Source: Gigaspora margarita (lineage: Eukaryota > Glomeromycota > Glomeromycetes > Diversisporales > Gigasporaceae). Taken from it: 64,000 bases of DNA. Positions within the stretch are counted from its first letter, which is position 1, and every line of letters begins with the position of its first letter. A program made the translations under genes and the position numbers. The notes below the pieces were generated by a model. It saw only the letters and a program-made list of their open reading frames with translations, did not search any database and was not told the DNA's origin. Positions 35,235 to 46,262 of the stretch are shown here, piece after piece. The stretch covers positions 19,489-83,488 of the forward strand of contig WTPW01000192.1 of assembly GCA_009809945.1 (NCBI GenBank), written 5' to 3'.

Positions 35235-36036
35235 TTCTTTGATTTTTGGCAATTTGTATTAATTTTAGTTAAACTAATAAAGCTGGCGCAAGTGCTACTC
35301 AAGGTTCAAAAAAAAAATATAATAATTACTTTTTATTTTATCTAGTCATGCCAAAAAATGGCTCAATATTATTTGGCTAAAGTTACTAGTATAAAAAATT
35401 TCAATTTATAATATCCTCAAGCATGCCCATTATTTTAAAAAAATTAATACTAGTTATGATATCAATTAAAGTTATATATAGTCTAGTGCAAAAAGATTTG
35501 TACCTCAAATAGCTCTGATTAAAATATTTTTTTACTAATTAATTTTTAATTTTTTTAATTAATTATAATCATTAGGTTATCGGATTAATAAAAATAAAAT
35601 TATTTTGATTATTTTATTGATAAAATAAAAAAATTTATTAATAGTAACTTTTTTTTAAAAATATTTACTATATAATTTACTATAGTAAGTTATATATATG
35701 CATATATAGTAAAAAAATTAAATGGTCAAGCTTTAAAGCTTAATTTTGCCACAACCAGTAATTCATTTTTGCTTAAATTTTAACTATATCTTTATTATAT
35801 GCACATCAATGCACTTGCATAATACAAGCTCATATAACTGTATATTGGTTGCAAAATCAGTTAAAATATTTTTTTAAAAAAAATTTTGTTCTTTTTTTTC
35901 AAATACAGTAAATTGTACATGCTTAATTATTAAAATAAAACAATGTTAAACTATAAAAATTATATAATAAGTTAGATTAAAACCTATTTTATTTGATATT
36001 AAAAAATTTTTAATAATTAATCAGAAATATAAAATC
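35235..36036. other. AT-rich stretch, nothing recognised
   Basis: No ORF, TIR pair or tandem array that I can support. Confidence 0.5.
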
Positions 36037-36160
36037 TAGGGTTCCGCAATTTGATTTGATCTTCAAATATTTAATCAAATATTTGATCAAATTCAAATTC
36101 AAATTTGACTATATTTGATTTGATCAAATTCAAATCTGGTCAAATTTGATTTCAGAAGCC
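36037..36160. mobile_element. Truncated hAT-type MITE, CAAATTTGAT family
   Basis: One end only: TAGGGTTCCGCAATTTGATT followed by repeated ATTTGATCAAATTC words, breaking off near 36160. Complete relatives at 45.8 and 57.9 kb. Confidence 0.75.
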
Positions 36161-36219
36161 TGAGTTGGCTTGTGCAAAGTGTCGAAAAGTCATTAGATTT
36201 TTTGCAAAGTGCCAAAAAA

Positions 36220-36670
36220 TTAGGGTTGGTATTTTTTGTAAAAATAAAATAAAAACATTAAAAAATAATAAATAAAAGAAAAAAATGACAAAACAAAATG
36301 AAACTAATAAAACCAAATAAAACCAAAAAAAAAATGAAACAAGAACAAAAAAAACAATGTAAAATTGATAAAAGATCTAAATTTTAAACAAAAAAAAATA
36401 AACAAAGATCTAATCTGATCTTGTACTACAATTATTGAAACATTTTGAAAATATTAGTCAAAGGTATGATCCAGGCTACAAATCTACTGATCCAGCTTGG
36501 TTATACTACAATCATCAAAACATTTTGAAACATTTCAAAAATATTATTCAAATACGCCCTTGGTATGATCCAGGTTACAGATGTACTGATCCATTGGTTT
36601 CCTAGTCCTAAAATATTTCAAAAGTATTCAAAATATTTCAAAAATATTAGATCTAAAATATTTTGAGGTT
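36220..36670. repeat. Inverted relative of the 3' tandem-repeat family
   Basis: AGATCTAATCTGATCTTGTA and GATCCAGGTTACAGATGTAC blocks match, in reverse orientation, the 357-bp units at 62.4-63.5 kb. Confidence 0.6.
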
Positions 36671-36689
36671 TTTTGAAATATTTTGCAAC

Positions 36690-36960
36690 ATTTTTTTACA
36701 CACTGTAAGAAAATCATAAATTTATATAAAATTTTTACATAAATTTACAATTTTCTTATATACTATAAGAAAATCGTAAATTTATGTAAAATTTATATAT
36801 ATATTTACGATTTTCTTATGCACTATAAGAATATCGTAAATTTACAAAAAAATTTATAATTTTCTTATGTACTGTAAGACTTACATAGGTTTATACTAAA
36901 TCTTATATAAGTTTATGATTTTTTTACATACCGTAAAAACTTGCGCAAGATTATGCATAT
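36690..36960. repeat. Tandem palindromic repeat, about 60 bp unit
   Basis: Four to five units of TAAGAAAATCGTAAATTTAT ... ATTTACGATTTTCTTA, each itself an inverted repeat, so the array can form serial hairpins. Confidence 0.85.
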
Positions 36961-37534
36961 ATAAATTTGCTGATATTGTTATATTCAAATCAATCATTAT
37001 ACTACAACTTAACTTGTTACAATAATTTTTGTAAAATGTGAGTAAATTGCTAAAAATAAAATATAACATGCATAAAATCTTAGTAATTTGACAAAATATT
37101 CAATTATGACCCTTTTTAAATTAACTTCAATTTGCTAAATTTTAAATTTGGACATTAGATCAAATTTAAATCAATTTGCTAAAAAAAATATAACATATAT
37201 CAGAGATGTTTGGGTCCTCCGAAGACTGTGATATGGTTTCTAAAGAGTAAGATAATTTATAAGATAAAACTGAAAGGTTTCAAAATATGAAAATTTTTTA
37301 AGTATTCTACTAATTTTCAAATTTGTAATCATAATAATAGTGGTTTATATTAACCAATTAGAGTCTGCAAAGTACAACCAATTAGCATAAATAGATCTAA
37401 ACGGATCTTTGGATCAGATCCTCTGGATCTAGCAGATCTTATAAATCATAGTTCAATTCGATTTGAAGCACCAGATCCAGATCTCAGATCAGATCTTGCA
37501 AAATACTAGTACTCAAAATAAATTTACACAGTAA

Positions 37535-37703
37535 GGGCCATGACAGATATTATGTAATATCATTTTATTATAGAGCTAACATCAGAGAGCTAACCCTTCT
37601 ACCCCCCACATAAGACCAATTAGCCAATCAAATTGCATAATTAGTCTTATGTAAAAAATTTTTTGACCCCCTCTAGGATATTACGTAATATCTGTTACTG
37701 CCC
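37535..37703. mobile_element. Harbinger/Tourist-like MITE
   Basis: Ends GGGCCATGACAGATATTATG and, inverted, GGGCAGTAACAGATATTACG, flanked by TAA on both sides. A 3-bp TWA target and GGG termini fit PIF/Harbinger. Confidence 0.7.
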
Positions 37704-37779
37704 TAATATGATTTTGTATTATTTCACAATTTAGATTGATTTTGAATTGATTATATTATTTTTAATTTTGACTAATTTA

Positions 37780-38055
37780 GGAGATTGTCTAAAGCCAAAT
37801 TTGGTCACATGACCAATAGCCAATCAAGTCATAAATATTTGACTTTTTCTAATTAGCCCAGCAAGATAAAAACAAAGAAAAAAGTGAAAAATACAAAAAA
37901 TACAAGAAATGAATATCTAAACCTATCATAAAGCACTAATAAAAAATATCAAAAAAACAATTTTATATATAAAACTTGCCTTAACTCTTACTTCTAACTA
38001 ACCCTTACCCAAATTTTAATTAAATAATTAAAAAAATATAAACAAACAAATCAGG
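37780..38055. mobile_element. TIR element (CTAAAGCC)
   Basis: Ends GGAGATTGTCTAAAGCC and GGCTTTAGCCATTCCCC, with AATTTA on both sides. Non-coding; class unresolved. Confidence 0.6.
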
Positions 38056-38168
38056 CTTTAGCCATTCCCCAATTTAGAAATTAACTTAGTCAATTTCTTA
38101 ACTTATTAATTAATAATCTGGTTTCAAATTAGTGAGCTATACATAGTAAATTGTGATACACAGATTTA

Positions 38169-38396
38169 TCGTAAAATTTGGACATGGGTACTCCTATGCA
38201 GTGTACCTCTTGCTAGTTTAAAAGGTCTGATAGTGACTTATATCTGGGTATATAGATATTATACAAACTATGTAATATTACAGAAAGATATAGTAAAACA
38301 TATTGTCTCTATATAGTGTACTTCCCATATAAATGTATCCTGGGTACAAATTTGAGTAATGAAAATACCAGGGGTACACATGTCCGAATTTTACGG
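38169..38396. mobile_element. TA-flanked MITE (CCGTAAAATTCGGACATG)
   Basis: Inverted ends TCGTAAAATTTGGACATG and CCGTAAAATTCGGACATG, TA both sides, 228 bp. Confidence 0.8.
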
Positions 38397-38761
38397 TATA
38401 TAATTTACTATATAAAATTGCTAAGCCACAAATACTATTTCATGACAGAGTAAAGCTATTTTTTTACTAAGTAAATATATTTTCACTTTCTGTAAAGTAT
38501 AATTTTCTATTCTAATATAGTATATTATTAAAATCTGTTTAGTAGATGCAAAGATATTGCCACAAAATGATTTGTTAACTAATATAAACAACCTATTGTT
38601 TATATAAAATACAGTATGAAATAGTATAAACCAACACTCTCGCACCAAATTTTAAAATAAATACTCAATTCTGATTGGCTAACATCAGCAAAAAAAATAG
38701 ACTGATATATATCGATTACTAACCAGATAATTATATATTGATACTAATCACTCCTGCTAAT

Positions 38762-39288
38762 TAGGGGGCATCCATAAATAATGTTATGTACCCCTACATA
38801 GTAGCTCTTGACCCCCCCTCTACTATATGAAAAAATTTTTAAAAATCTGTATATAAAATTTTACAAAAACTTGAATATATTATGACCCAGTGATCCAATC
38901 TGAATGATTTTGGTACTATTCGATTCGTCTCTATGAGACGAATTCAATGGTACCAAAATCATTTCATTTGGATTACTGGATCACGTTTTATTAACGAAAT
39001 ACTATTGATTTTATAGTAATTTTATAAGAAAACATAATAACCAATAGTATTTCGTTAATAAAACGTGATCCAATGATCCAAATCAGATGAAATTGGTACC
39101 ATTCGAATCCTCTCCTCGAGACGATTCGAAGTACCAAAATTATTCAATTTGGACTACTGGATCAAGTTTTAGACAAATTTTTAGAAAAAAATTGTGTTAT
39201 ATTGGGGGGGACCCCCCACATATTGCAAAATCGTTATATTTTGGGGGACCCCCCCTCAAGCATAATGTAATTTATGGATGCCCCTTTA
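38762..39288. mobile_element. TIR element with two GAGAC-type palindromes
   Basis: Ends TAGGGGGCATCCATAAAT and, inverted, TAAAGGGGCATCCATAAATT; CTAAT on both sides. Inside are two palindromes (38884-38990 and 39062-39170) of the form GATTTTGGTAC ... GTCTC/GAGACGA ... GTACCAAAAT, separated by a third inverted repeat (AACGAAATACTATTG). Near the right end the string GGGGGGACCCCCC occurs, with a near copy 40 bp on. Confidence 0.75.
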
Positions 39289-39299
39289 CTAATGATCAT

Positions 39300-40050
39300 G
39301 ATAATAATTGATATATAGCGAATTCGTTAATTAGCGATAATGCTAGTTGTCGCTATATAACCAATTCGATTACTACAGTACGGGACACTTAGAAACGGAA
39401 ATAAAATAGCTAATTTTTAAAAGCTAATAGCTTATGATACAGAAAAGATACAGAAAAAAGGAAGCCACTGTTTTAAAGCTAAATCAATTTACTACAAAAT
39501 AGCAGCCTTGATTTTTTTAAAAAATTATTAGTTATCAAGTTATTAGAGTTTAAAATTCTGTGTTTTTATATGAAATGATCCAAAATGGGACATATAAAAA
39601 AAATTTTTTTATTGAATATAAAGAATATGTGTTTATAATTGCAAAACAATAATTTAAAATATATTTTAATAATAAATATTGACTTGTAATTTAAGTTGTA
39701 ATAATATAAATTTATATAATTATTTTTTAGTTATACGTCTTTTTTTTAAGTACCCAATCAAATTACAGAAAATACAACTAATCAAAATTTAGAAAATTAT
39801 AAAATATCAAAAATCAATCATTTGAATAATTTTAAAATTATTAAATTTTAAATTTCAAAATGGGACATTTCCATCTCTAAGTGTCCCCCACTGTAGCAAT
39901 ATATGATAACATTCGATTTTAATCATACCTATTGATTACGATACTATAGCAAATTTTATTGCTAGTTATCACGATAGTATTAGATAAATAGCGAATTTAC
40001 TACTAGTGATATTTGATATTTTTAGATATATAGCGAATTCAATTTCATAT
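39300..40050. repeat. TAGCGAATTC-rich repeat split by a MITE
   Basis: ATATATAGCGAATTCGTTA-type words occur on both sides of the mariner MITE (39376-39893), showing that one repeat unit was interrupted. Confidence 0.5.
39376..39893. mobile_element. Tc1/mariner-type MITE (GGGACACTTAGA)
   Basis: Ends CAGTACGGGACACTTAGA and, inverted, CAGTGGGGGACACTTAGA, TA at both sides. Related by termini to 14912-15277. Confidence 0.88.
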
Positions 40051-40213
40051 TTATATGCTTTATGAAGCGCAGTCAATCCAATTTTATTAAAAAAATTGCA
40101 AATACAAATGAAAAAGAAAATACTATAAAAAAAATAAATAAAAGGCTAAACTAATATTAATTGACTCCAAATAATTTGTCTAGCTCTTCTATAGACATCA
40201 TTGATTAATTTCT

Positions 40214-42353
40214 TCAGTATACGGGTACAGGCTCAGGCTCAGGTTCAGGTGAGGATTGTCTCGTCCTTTTAGCTGCAGGATGTCCTGCAAGTTCACTGTT
40301 CATGATTTCTTCTGCCGAATTATGATTAGGACCACCATTGTCAAAATCATTCTAATAAAAATACAAAGAATATTAATAATAAATATAATTACCAGCATAA
40401 AATGATATGTAACAAATACTTACTAGGTATTGCCTCATTCGATGCTTCATTAATTTATCCTTGCACAGAACAGTCTTAGACTAGGGGTTTAATAAAATGT
40501 CGCACACAGCCAATGTGAAAGCACAGTGATAGTTGGTTAAAGTCAGGACAGTAACTATGCTAAAAGCAGTTCTTGTGATGATAGAGACCCAAAAAACCCC
40601 TTCGCTATTCTGCTCAAAAAGAGCACGATAGCAATCGTCAACTTGCGAACTTTCCTTCCACCGAATTATTTCGGCAGCACTAGCAGTGCTTTTGAGGGGA
40701 GGCAATCTTTCACGACTGAATACCTTCCAAATTGAGGAATGTACGTTTTGCAACACTGCACCATGATAGTTCTTAACTTTTTGTAAAAGCTAATAAAATA
40801 AATAAATAAATTTGTTATTAGTGAAGGAATAAGCAAAAAAAAACAATTAAACCAGTAAAAGTAAAAAAATAGCAAAAGAAAAAAAAACAAAACAATTAAA
40901 CGATTGAAATTAAAATAAAATAAATATATTGAATAAAACGATATAAAATGATTATATACTTGGCTACACCACTTCCGTAAAAATGGTTGGTGAATTCATT
41001 TTCACTTAGAGTCGACATATATTTGGCAAAGTTTTCGGTAAGGTAGTCCTTAAGGGCTTCCTTTAATATATTATGTATAAGATAGACGTGGAGCGGGAAA
41101 AGACGTTTTACAATGCCTGTATATATGTCCTGCAAGGATTTTATAATGGGTTTAAAAACAAGTTTTATATTCTATACACTATATTATACACACAAAGACT
41201 TACATCCAACACCTTTGCAGAAAGGTTCTTTTCTTGGTCACTTCTTTGGCATCTTATTTCATCCTTTAGCTTTCAGAGCTCATTGTTCATTTTCTGGTTC
41301 AAAAGGTACAGCTGCTTGTTTTGTTAAAACAGCTTGACATCGACTTGTTTGCGATACTCAACGTAACTGCTGAATTCTTATCATTTTGAAAAAAAAGAAA
41401 AAAAAATTCCCAAAAAAAAAACTTCCCAACTAAGGACCAATCTAGAGATCTAAGATCAAAAAAAAACAAACTTATATACCATTACAATCGCATGTTTGAT
41501 TGGGTATGGGTGATCATTGATTGCGTATTTGATACTGATTGGGTGTGGGTGATCATTGATCACGAGATCGTGACCTATAACGTGACCTGGATCGAGAACT
41601 GGATCGCGATCTTTCACCTTCTGTATAATGCGGCAGTGGTGATAAGGACCTATTGCGATCGCTAATACGCGATGCTCGACGTTCAGTAGTACATTAATAG
41701 GATAGGTTTTGGGTGGATCGACATTCAGTAGTATGTGATATTGATTGACGAGGAGAGTTTTGATGTAGTGGGTTTGGTGTGGATTGACGAGGTAGGTTTG
41801 GTGTGGATTGATGAGGTGGGCTTGGTGTGGATTGATGAGATGGGTTTGGTGTAGATTGATGAGGTGGTATAGTTTGACGAGATGGGTTTGTGGTGGATTG
41901 ACGAAGTGGATTTTGTTTCGATTGATTTTGTTTGCTTTTACCTTTATTACCTTTACTACTCATATTTGCAAATATATTCTGTACACTCGCAATGCTTCTA
42001 ACTGATGAGTCAGAATCATAATCATCATTATAGGTATAATAAGTTGGTTGGTGAGGTCCAACAATATTAGATGATTGTCAAGGTGTATTCGATATATATT
42101 GATTGTTATTAATGAGGACAGCTGGATATGGAGGAGGTAAGTTATTGTTTAAAGTACTGTCAGGCAATAAGTTGGTGTTTGAAGTGGTGTTATTAGAAAG
42201 CGGGTTGTTATTAATGTTTGGAGTGTTATCATGAGTGTTGTTGTTTGTAGTATTGTTATGAAGAGCGGAAGTGTTGTTAATGAGAGCAGGAGTGTTGTTA
42301 ATAGGAGTGTTACTATTAGAAGCTATTTTGAAATTCTAAAAAATGTCTTTACC
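40214..42353 (-). pseudogene. Accessory gene C (paralog of A and B), broken
   Basis: Function unknown. Minus-strand exons: 42335-41480 (Asn/Thr-rich start; basic MSSKGNKGKSKQNQSKQN at 41963; nine-residue QSTPNPSHQ repeats; then an Arg-Ser tract ERSRSSSRSRSRYRSRSR); 41371-41204 (coiled coil, LYLLNQKMNNEL); 41129-40960 (RLFPLHVYLIHNILKEALKD); 40789-40424 (AEIIRWKESSQVDDCYRALF); 40351-40214 (AAKRTRQSSPEPEPEPV, stop). Junctions match gene B exon by exon: both CTTTT exons follow an AG, and the YP-type and WK...CY...LF motifs align. The RS tract and KRTR suggest a nuclear protein. Breaks: TGA 42078-42080, TAA 41694, TGAs near 41.5 kb, TAA and TGA in exon 2, TAG 40481-40483. A small exon may lie just upstream of 42353. 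Plavaka-2 starts 3.3 kb away, divergently. Confidence 0.62.
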
Positions 42354-42471
42354 TCTACAATTGCCAAATCGCTTATATATATATAACCAAGAAAAGTATG
42401 ACGATATTAATCGGTATATAGTATATATTAAAAAAAAATAAAAGTGCAATTATCTTATTAGATGTTTGGTC

Positions 42472-42700
42472 ACTTACATATAATGACAAATTTTTTTTCT
42501 TGATCAACTTATATATAACGATAATTTTTTTTCTTTGTTCAACTTATATATAACGACAAATTTTTTTCTTTGATCAACTTACATATGACAAATTTTTTTC
42601 TGATCAAATTACGTATAACGACAAATTTTTTTTCTTTGATCAACTTACGTATAACAACAAATTTTTTATTCTTGACAACTTACGTATAGCGACAATTTAT
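42472..42700. repeat. Tandem array in gene C/Plavaka-2 divergent spacer
   Basis: About six units of 35-42 bp: CAACTTATATATAACGACAA then a T-run with CTTTGAT. Located 120-350 bp upstream of the gene C exon at 42335; a candidate binding-site array for its regulation or for the transposase. Confidence 0.85.
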
Positions 42701-42890
42701 TATAAGAAATTAGATAATAAAAATAAAGATTGAATACACTCGTTTTTAATTGGTTTATAGTAAAAAAAAACTCATTTATTCGACAATTTATTATAAGAAA
42801 TTAGATAAAAAAATAAAGATTGAATACACTCGTTTGTAATCGTTATATAGTAAAAAAACAATCTCATTTATGCGACAATTTATTATTTCT
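42700..42890. repeat. Roughly 95-bp direct duplication
   Basis: Two copies of GACAATTTATTATAAGAAAT ... GATTGAATACACTCG abutting the preceding array; a third partial start GACAATTTATTAT follows. Confidence 0.85.
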
Positions 42891-43590
42891 GAGAATAATA
42901 ATAAAATTAATATATTGTAAAGCAAAAGTATACGTATCTCATTTGTTGTTTGGTTATTGTAGTAATAAAATTAATTGTCCAGAGCGAAGCGAAGGACTTA
43001 TATTTCTATGCGCTTTAATGACCGAAATTCTGATTTTGATGCATTCATAATAGAAATATCAAAACCGTAGTTTCGGCATTTTCCATCTGTAATGCTCTGA
43101 AAAATGTGATCTGTAACATGCGTATGTGACCAGATTTTTTAGGGCTATCGAACGCTTTTATAATAAAATTATCGTTATGAGCTCCGGATTTATACCGGTT
43201 TCTGGTTCCTAGTAAATTAATATAATTGATGATGTTATTCGTTAAAAAAGAACGAAAGTATACTTATCTCATTTGTTGTTTTGGTCATTTTGCATGGCAT
43301 GACAATTTACTATCATTACATGTGTAATAATAATATGCTAGGTTTTATTTAATTATTGATAATTTTTGCTGAGATTTATAATATTGAATTAATTACATAA
43401 TATAACGTTAGTTTCTTGCTTATAAACTACGTAATACCTGTAATACCCATTTGTTTTGATCGAAGAAAAGAATAGCTTAAATCGATAAATATCAATTAAA
43501 AATTATTTAAATCATTTGAACCTTATTTTTAAATTTACCTTCTATATTGCTTTGATGGGCATCAAAAAATTTTTGAGGGGATATATAGCG
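42891..43590. other. Spacer with a second direct-repeat pair
   Basis: AAAGTATACGTATCTCATTT (about 42929) recurs diverged at 43253, bracketing about 320 bp that includes the imperfect palindrome GTCCAGAGCGAAGCGAAGGAC. No gene seen. Confidence 0.5.
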
Positions 43591-43696
43591 ATTATAATTG
43601 AGTTAATCGATTAGTATCAATAAATTTTAATCGATTTGAAACACTATCGATTATATTCGATTATAGGTAAAAATATTGATTAATACTGATATAAAT

Positions 43697-44013
43697 TAGT
43701 GAATTGAACCAGTTGGGCTATAATCGGTTAACCGATCTGAACCAAATAAGTTTTGGGTAACTGGTTGAGTAAATGTTTAATCGATTAACCCATACAACCG
43801 GTTGAGAATCGGTTAACAAAATGAAACAAGCAAAAGTCCTGAAAAATTCTAAATGAACATAGTAAACGAGCAAGGTCGAGACAAAATTTTGAATAAAGGT
43901 CTGAGAATATCCAAAAGTAAATGTGAAGCAATCTTAATCGGTTGAATCGGTTAACACCAAATATTTCGGTTCAGTTAACCGATTAAGAAACATTTTCTCA
44001 GTTCAAATCACTA
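43697..44013. mobile_element. hAT-type MITE, CGGTTAAC family
   Basis: Ends TAGTGAATTGAACC and GTTCAAATCACTA; perfect 8-bp TSD ATATAAAT (43689-43696, 44014-44021). Subterminal AATCGGTTAACCGAT repeats. Core contains GAGCAAGGTCGAGACAAAAT, shared with the next entry. Confidence 0.92.
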
Positions 44014-44131
44014 ATATAAATCATTAATCAATTAATATCGATTATTAAAATTCGTAAATTATAATCAAACTTTTACAATAGTTTCTCGATAACTAGTAAT
44101 TAGAATTAGCTAAAATTTTTACTTAAGATAG

Positions 44132-44312
44132 TATCGATATTCCTCTATAATATATTTAAATTTTATCTGAATTGATCTAGTAGTTCTTGAGTAATCACTT
44201 CTATACGATAGTCAATTTTTAAAAATTAACTATCATACAGACGCGATTACTTGGGAACTACTTGATCAATTCAGATAAAATTTATATATATTATAGAGGA
44301 ATATCGATACAG
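44132..44312. repeat. Hairpin-forming inverted repeat
   Basis: GATATTCCTCTATAATATAT through CTGAATTGATCTAGTAGTTC and the inverse, meeting at TTTTTAAAAA (about 44220). Confidence 0.85.
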
Positions 44313-44389
44313 GACCCCAGACATATAGTACAGAGGTCATACATTACGCATTTTAGCAAAAACCCCTAAAATTTGAGAAGCAAAAAAAC

Positions 44390-44520
44390 AGTTTTTGGCA
44401 ATTATCTTGGCATCCAGTAGTCCAATTTGAATGAACTTTTTTTTAAAATGAAGCTCTCAGTGAGGCGCATCTAACAAAAAAAAGTTCATTAAATTCTGAT
44501 TACTGGATCGGAAGTTATTT
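44390..44520. repeat. GATCC/TGG palindrome relative
   Basis: CATCCAGTAGTCCAATTTGA ... TTCTGATTACTGGATCGG flank a CTCTCAGTGAGGCG centre. Same layout as the palindromes at 38.9 and 39.1 kb. Confidence 0.55.
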
Positions 44521-44594
44521 AAGTAAATAGATTTTGACATTTTTAGCAAATTAGGTCAAAATTGGCCAAAATCCAGTTATGACCTATATGAAAG

Positions 44595-44930
44595 TAGTGT
44601 TTGTATTCGATTTTGCATTAGTCGATAAAATCGACTTAGCCGACTTAGTCAGCCGATTTTTCAAAAAATCGGCTTAGTCAATTATATGATAGGTTACATT
44701 AAAAAATGAAAGAACCCAATCAAATTTAGCTATATCATAGTAGGATCTGAAAAATTCTGAAAAGGAAATCAACGAACATAAAATACGAGCAAGGTCGAGA
44801 CAAAATTTGGAGAAAATCTTCAATAATCAAAAAAAGGATTAAGGATAATCAACTCTGACTTAGCCGGCTAAGCCGATTTTTAAATATCGACTTAGTCAAG
44901 TCGAAAAATATTGGTCGACTACAAATACTA
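44595..44930. mobile_element. hAT-type MITE, CGACTTAG family
   Basis: Ends TAGTGTTTGTA and TACAAATACTA; perfect 8-bp TSD TATGAAAG (44587-44594, 44931-44938). Subterminal CGACTTAGTCAGCCGATTTT repeats differ wholly from 43697-44013, yet the GAGCAAGGTCGAGACAAAAT core is conserved. Confidence 0.92.
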
Positions 44931-45159
44931 TATGAAAGATATCTGGGGTCCTATCGATACTATCTTCAGTAAAAATTTTTGCTAATACTAATGACTAGTT
45001 ATCAAGAAAATCATTGTCAAATTTTGATTATAATTTACAAATTTTTATATATATCGTTAGTAATTACTATCTTTATACTCAATAGGGGTGCTATTAATCG
45101 ATAATAATCTTCTGATTATAATTGATTATAATCTGTTTGCAAATTTTAGTGATGATTAC

Positions 45160-45605
45160 TCTTTCTTTTTCATTTGCTTTCTTCTCGTTTATTGTCTTTT
45201 CTCTTTCTCTTTATTATATCTTTTTTTATCTTTATCTTTTTAAATCTGAGAAACAAAATTCTGTCCAGGTTCCGGTGTCCTGGCATCCATTTATTTCTCT
45301 TTCGTTAGTTTTTGTTATTTATCACTATTTCGTCCTTTTCTCTTATTCATTCTATTTGATTCTCTCATTTATTTTTATCTATTTCATTCGTTCTTATCCT
45401 CTCATATACTCTCTTCTTTTTAAATCACTCTCATCTCTTTCTCCGCTATTTTTTGTTATATATTGCTATTTCTCTCTTTATCTCATATGCTCCCATTTTA
45501 TTCTCTCATATATTTCATCTATTTCATTCATTCTTCTCTTTTTTTTTATAGCTTTCTTTTATTACTCTCTTTGCCCTTTTTATTTTTTTCCCTTTTTATT
45601 TTTTT
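45160..45605 (+). promoter_or_regulatory. Pyrimidine-rich leader upstream of Plavaka-2
   Basis: About 450 bp of T/C-rich sequence (TTTCTCTTTCTC, TCTCATATA repeats) ending at the Plavaka-2 ATG. It yields a Phe/Ser/Leu-rich open frame that I do not accept as a gene. Promoter or 5'-leader role is inferred. Confidence 0.4.
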
Positions 45606-45780
45606 CAAAATGCATTAGGATTGTGATTATTGTGATCGAGATTTTTCAAAAGCTTTTGCATTGGCACAACATATTTCACAAACACATCCTTATATCAAAG
45701 ATTCAACAGAATCAACAAATCAAGCTGTTACTACTGAACAATTTGATGACAATGCTTGGGTACTTCCAGAATATAATCCT

Positions 45781-46212
45781 TAGAGTTCCGCAATTTGATT
45801 TGATCTTCAAATATTTGAATCAAATATTTGATCAAATTCAAATTCAAATTTGACTATATTTGATTTGATCAAATTCAAATCTGATCAAATTTGATTTGAT
45901 TTGACAAATCTTTGATTTGATTTGAAAATTACTATTAAAAGTTCAAATTCAAATCAAATTCAAATCCAAATATTTGAATCAAATCAAATTCAAATCAGGG
46001 TCAATTTGATTTGATCAAATTCAAATCTGATCAAATTTGATTTGATTTGACAAATCTTTGATTTGATTTGAAAATTACTATTAAAAGTTCAAATTCAAAT
46101 CAAATTCAAATCCAAATATTTGAATCAAATCAAATTCAAATCAGGGTCAATTTGATTTGATCAAATTCAAATTGACCCAATATTTGATTTGACTTGAATT
46201 TGAGAAATCCTA
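45781..46212. mobile_element. hAT-type MITE, CAAATTTGAT family, in Plavaka-2 exon 1
   Basis: Ends TAGAGTTCCGCAATTTGA and TTTGAGAAATCCTA; perfect TSD ATAATCCT (45773-45780, 46213-46220). Subterminal tandem ATTTGATTTGATCAAATTC. Removing it and one TSD copy restores the exon reading frame across the site. Confidence 0.93.
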
Positions 46213-46262
46213 ATAATCCTAATAGCTCTATAATATATGAGGTAAATTGTATTAATTATATG

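Larger units (their letters stand above)
43590..45125. repeat. Large foldback region with nested hAT MITEs
   Basis: Outer arms about 44030-44160 and 44940-45070 are inverted copies (AAATTATAATCAAA; GATAACTAGTAAT; GATAGTATCGAT). A second inverted repeat (44132-44312) sits within. Two hAT MITEs interrupt the region. Confidence 0.65.

Noticed and set aside
41073..41337. Two overlapping plus-strand ORFs
   Set aside because: Antisense to exons 2-3 of gene C, whose exon borders and motifs match paralogs.
42970..43000. Mitochondrial insertion, from GAGCGAAGCGAAGG
   Set aside because: Short palindromic string only; no mitochondrial gene around it.
45122..45853. 243-codon ORF rich in Phe, Ser, Leu
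   Set aside because: Produced by a T/C-rich tract; ends in a hAT MITE; the real frame is Plavaka-2 from 45610.
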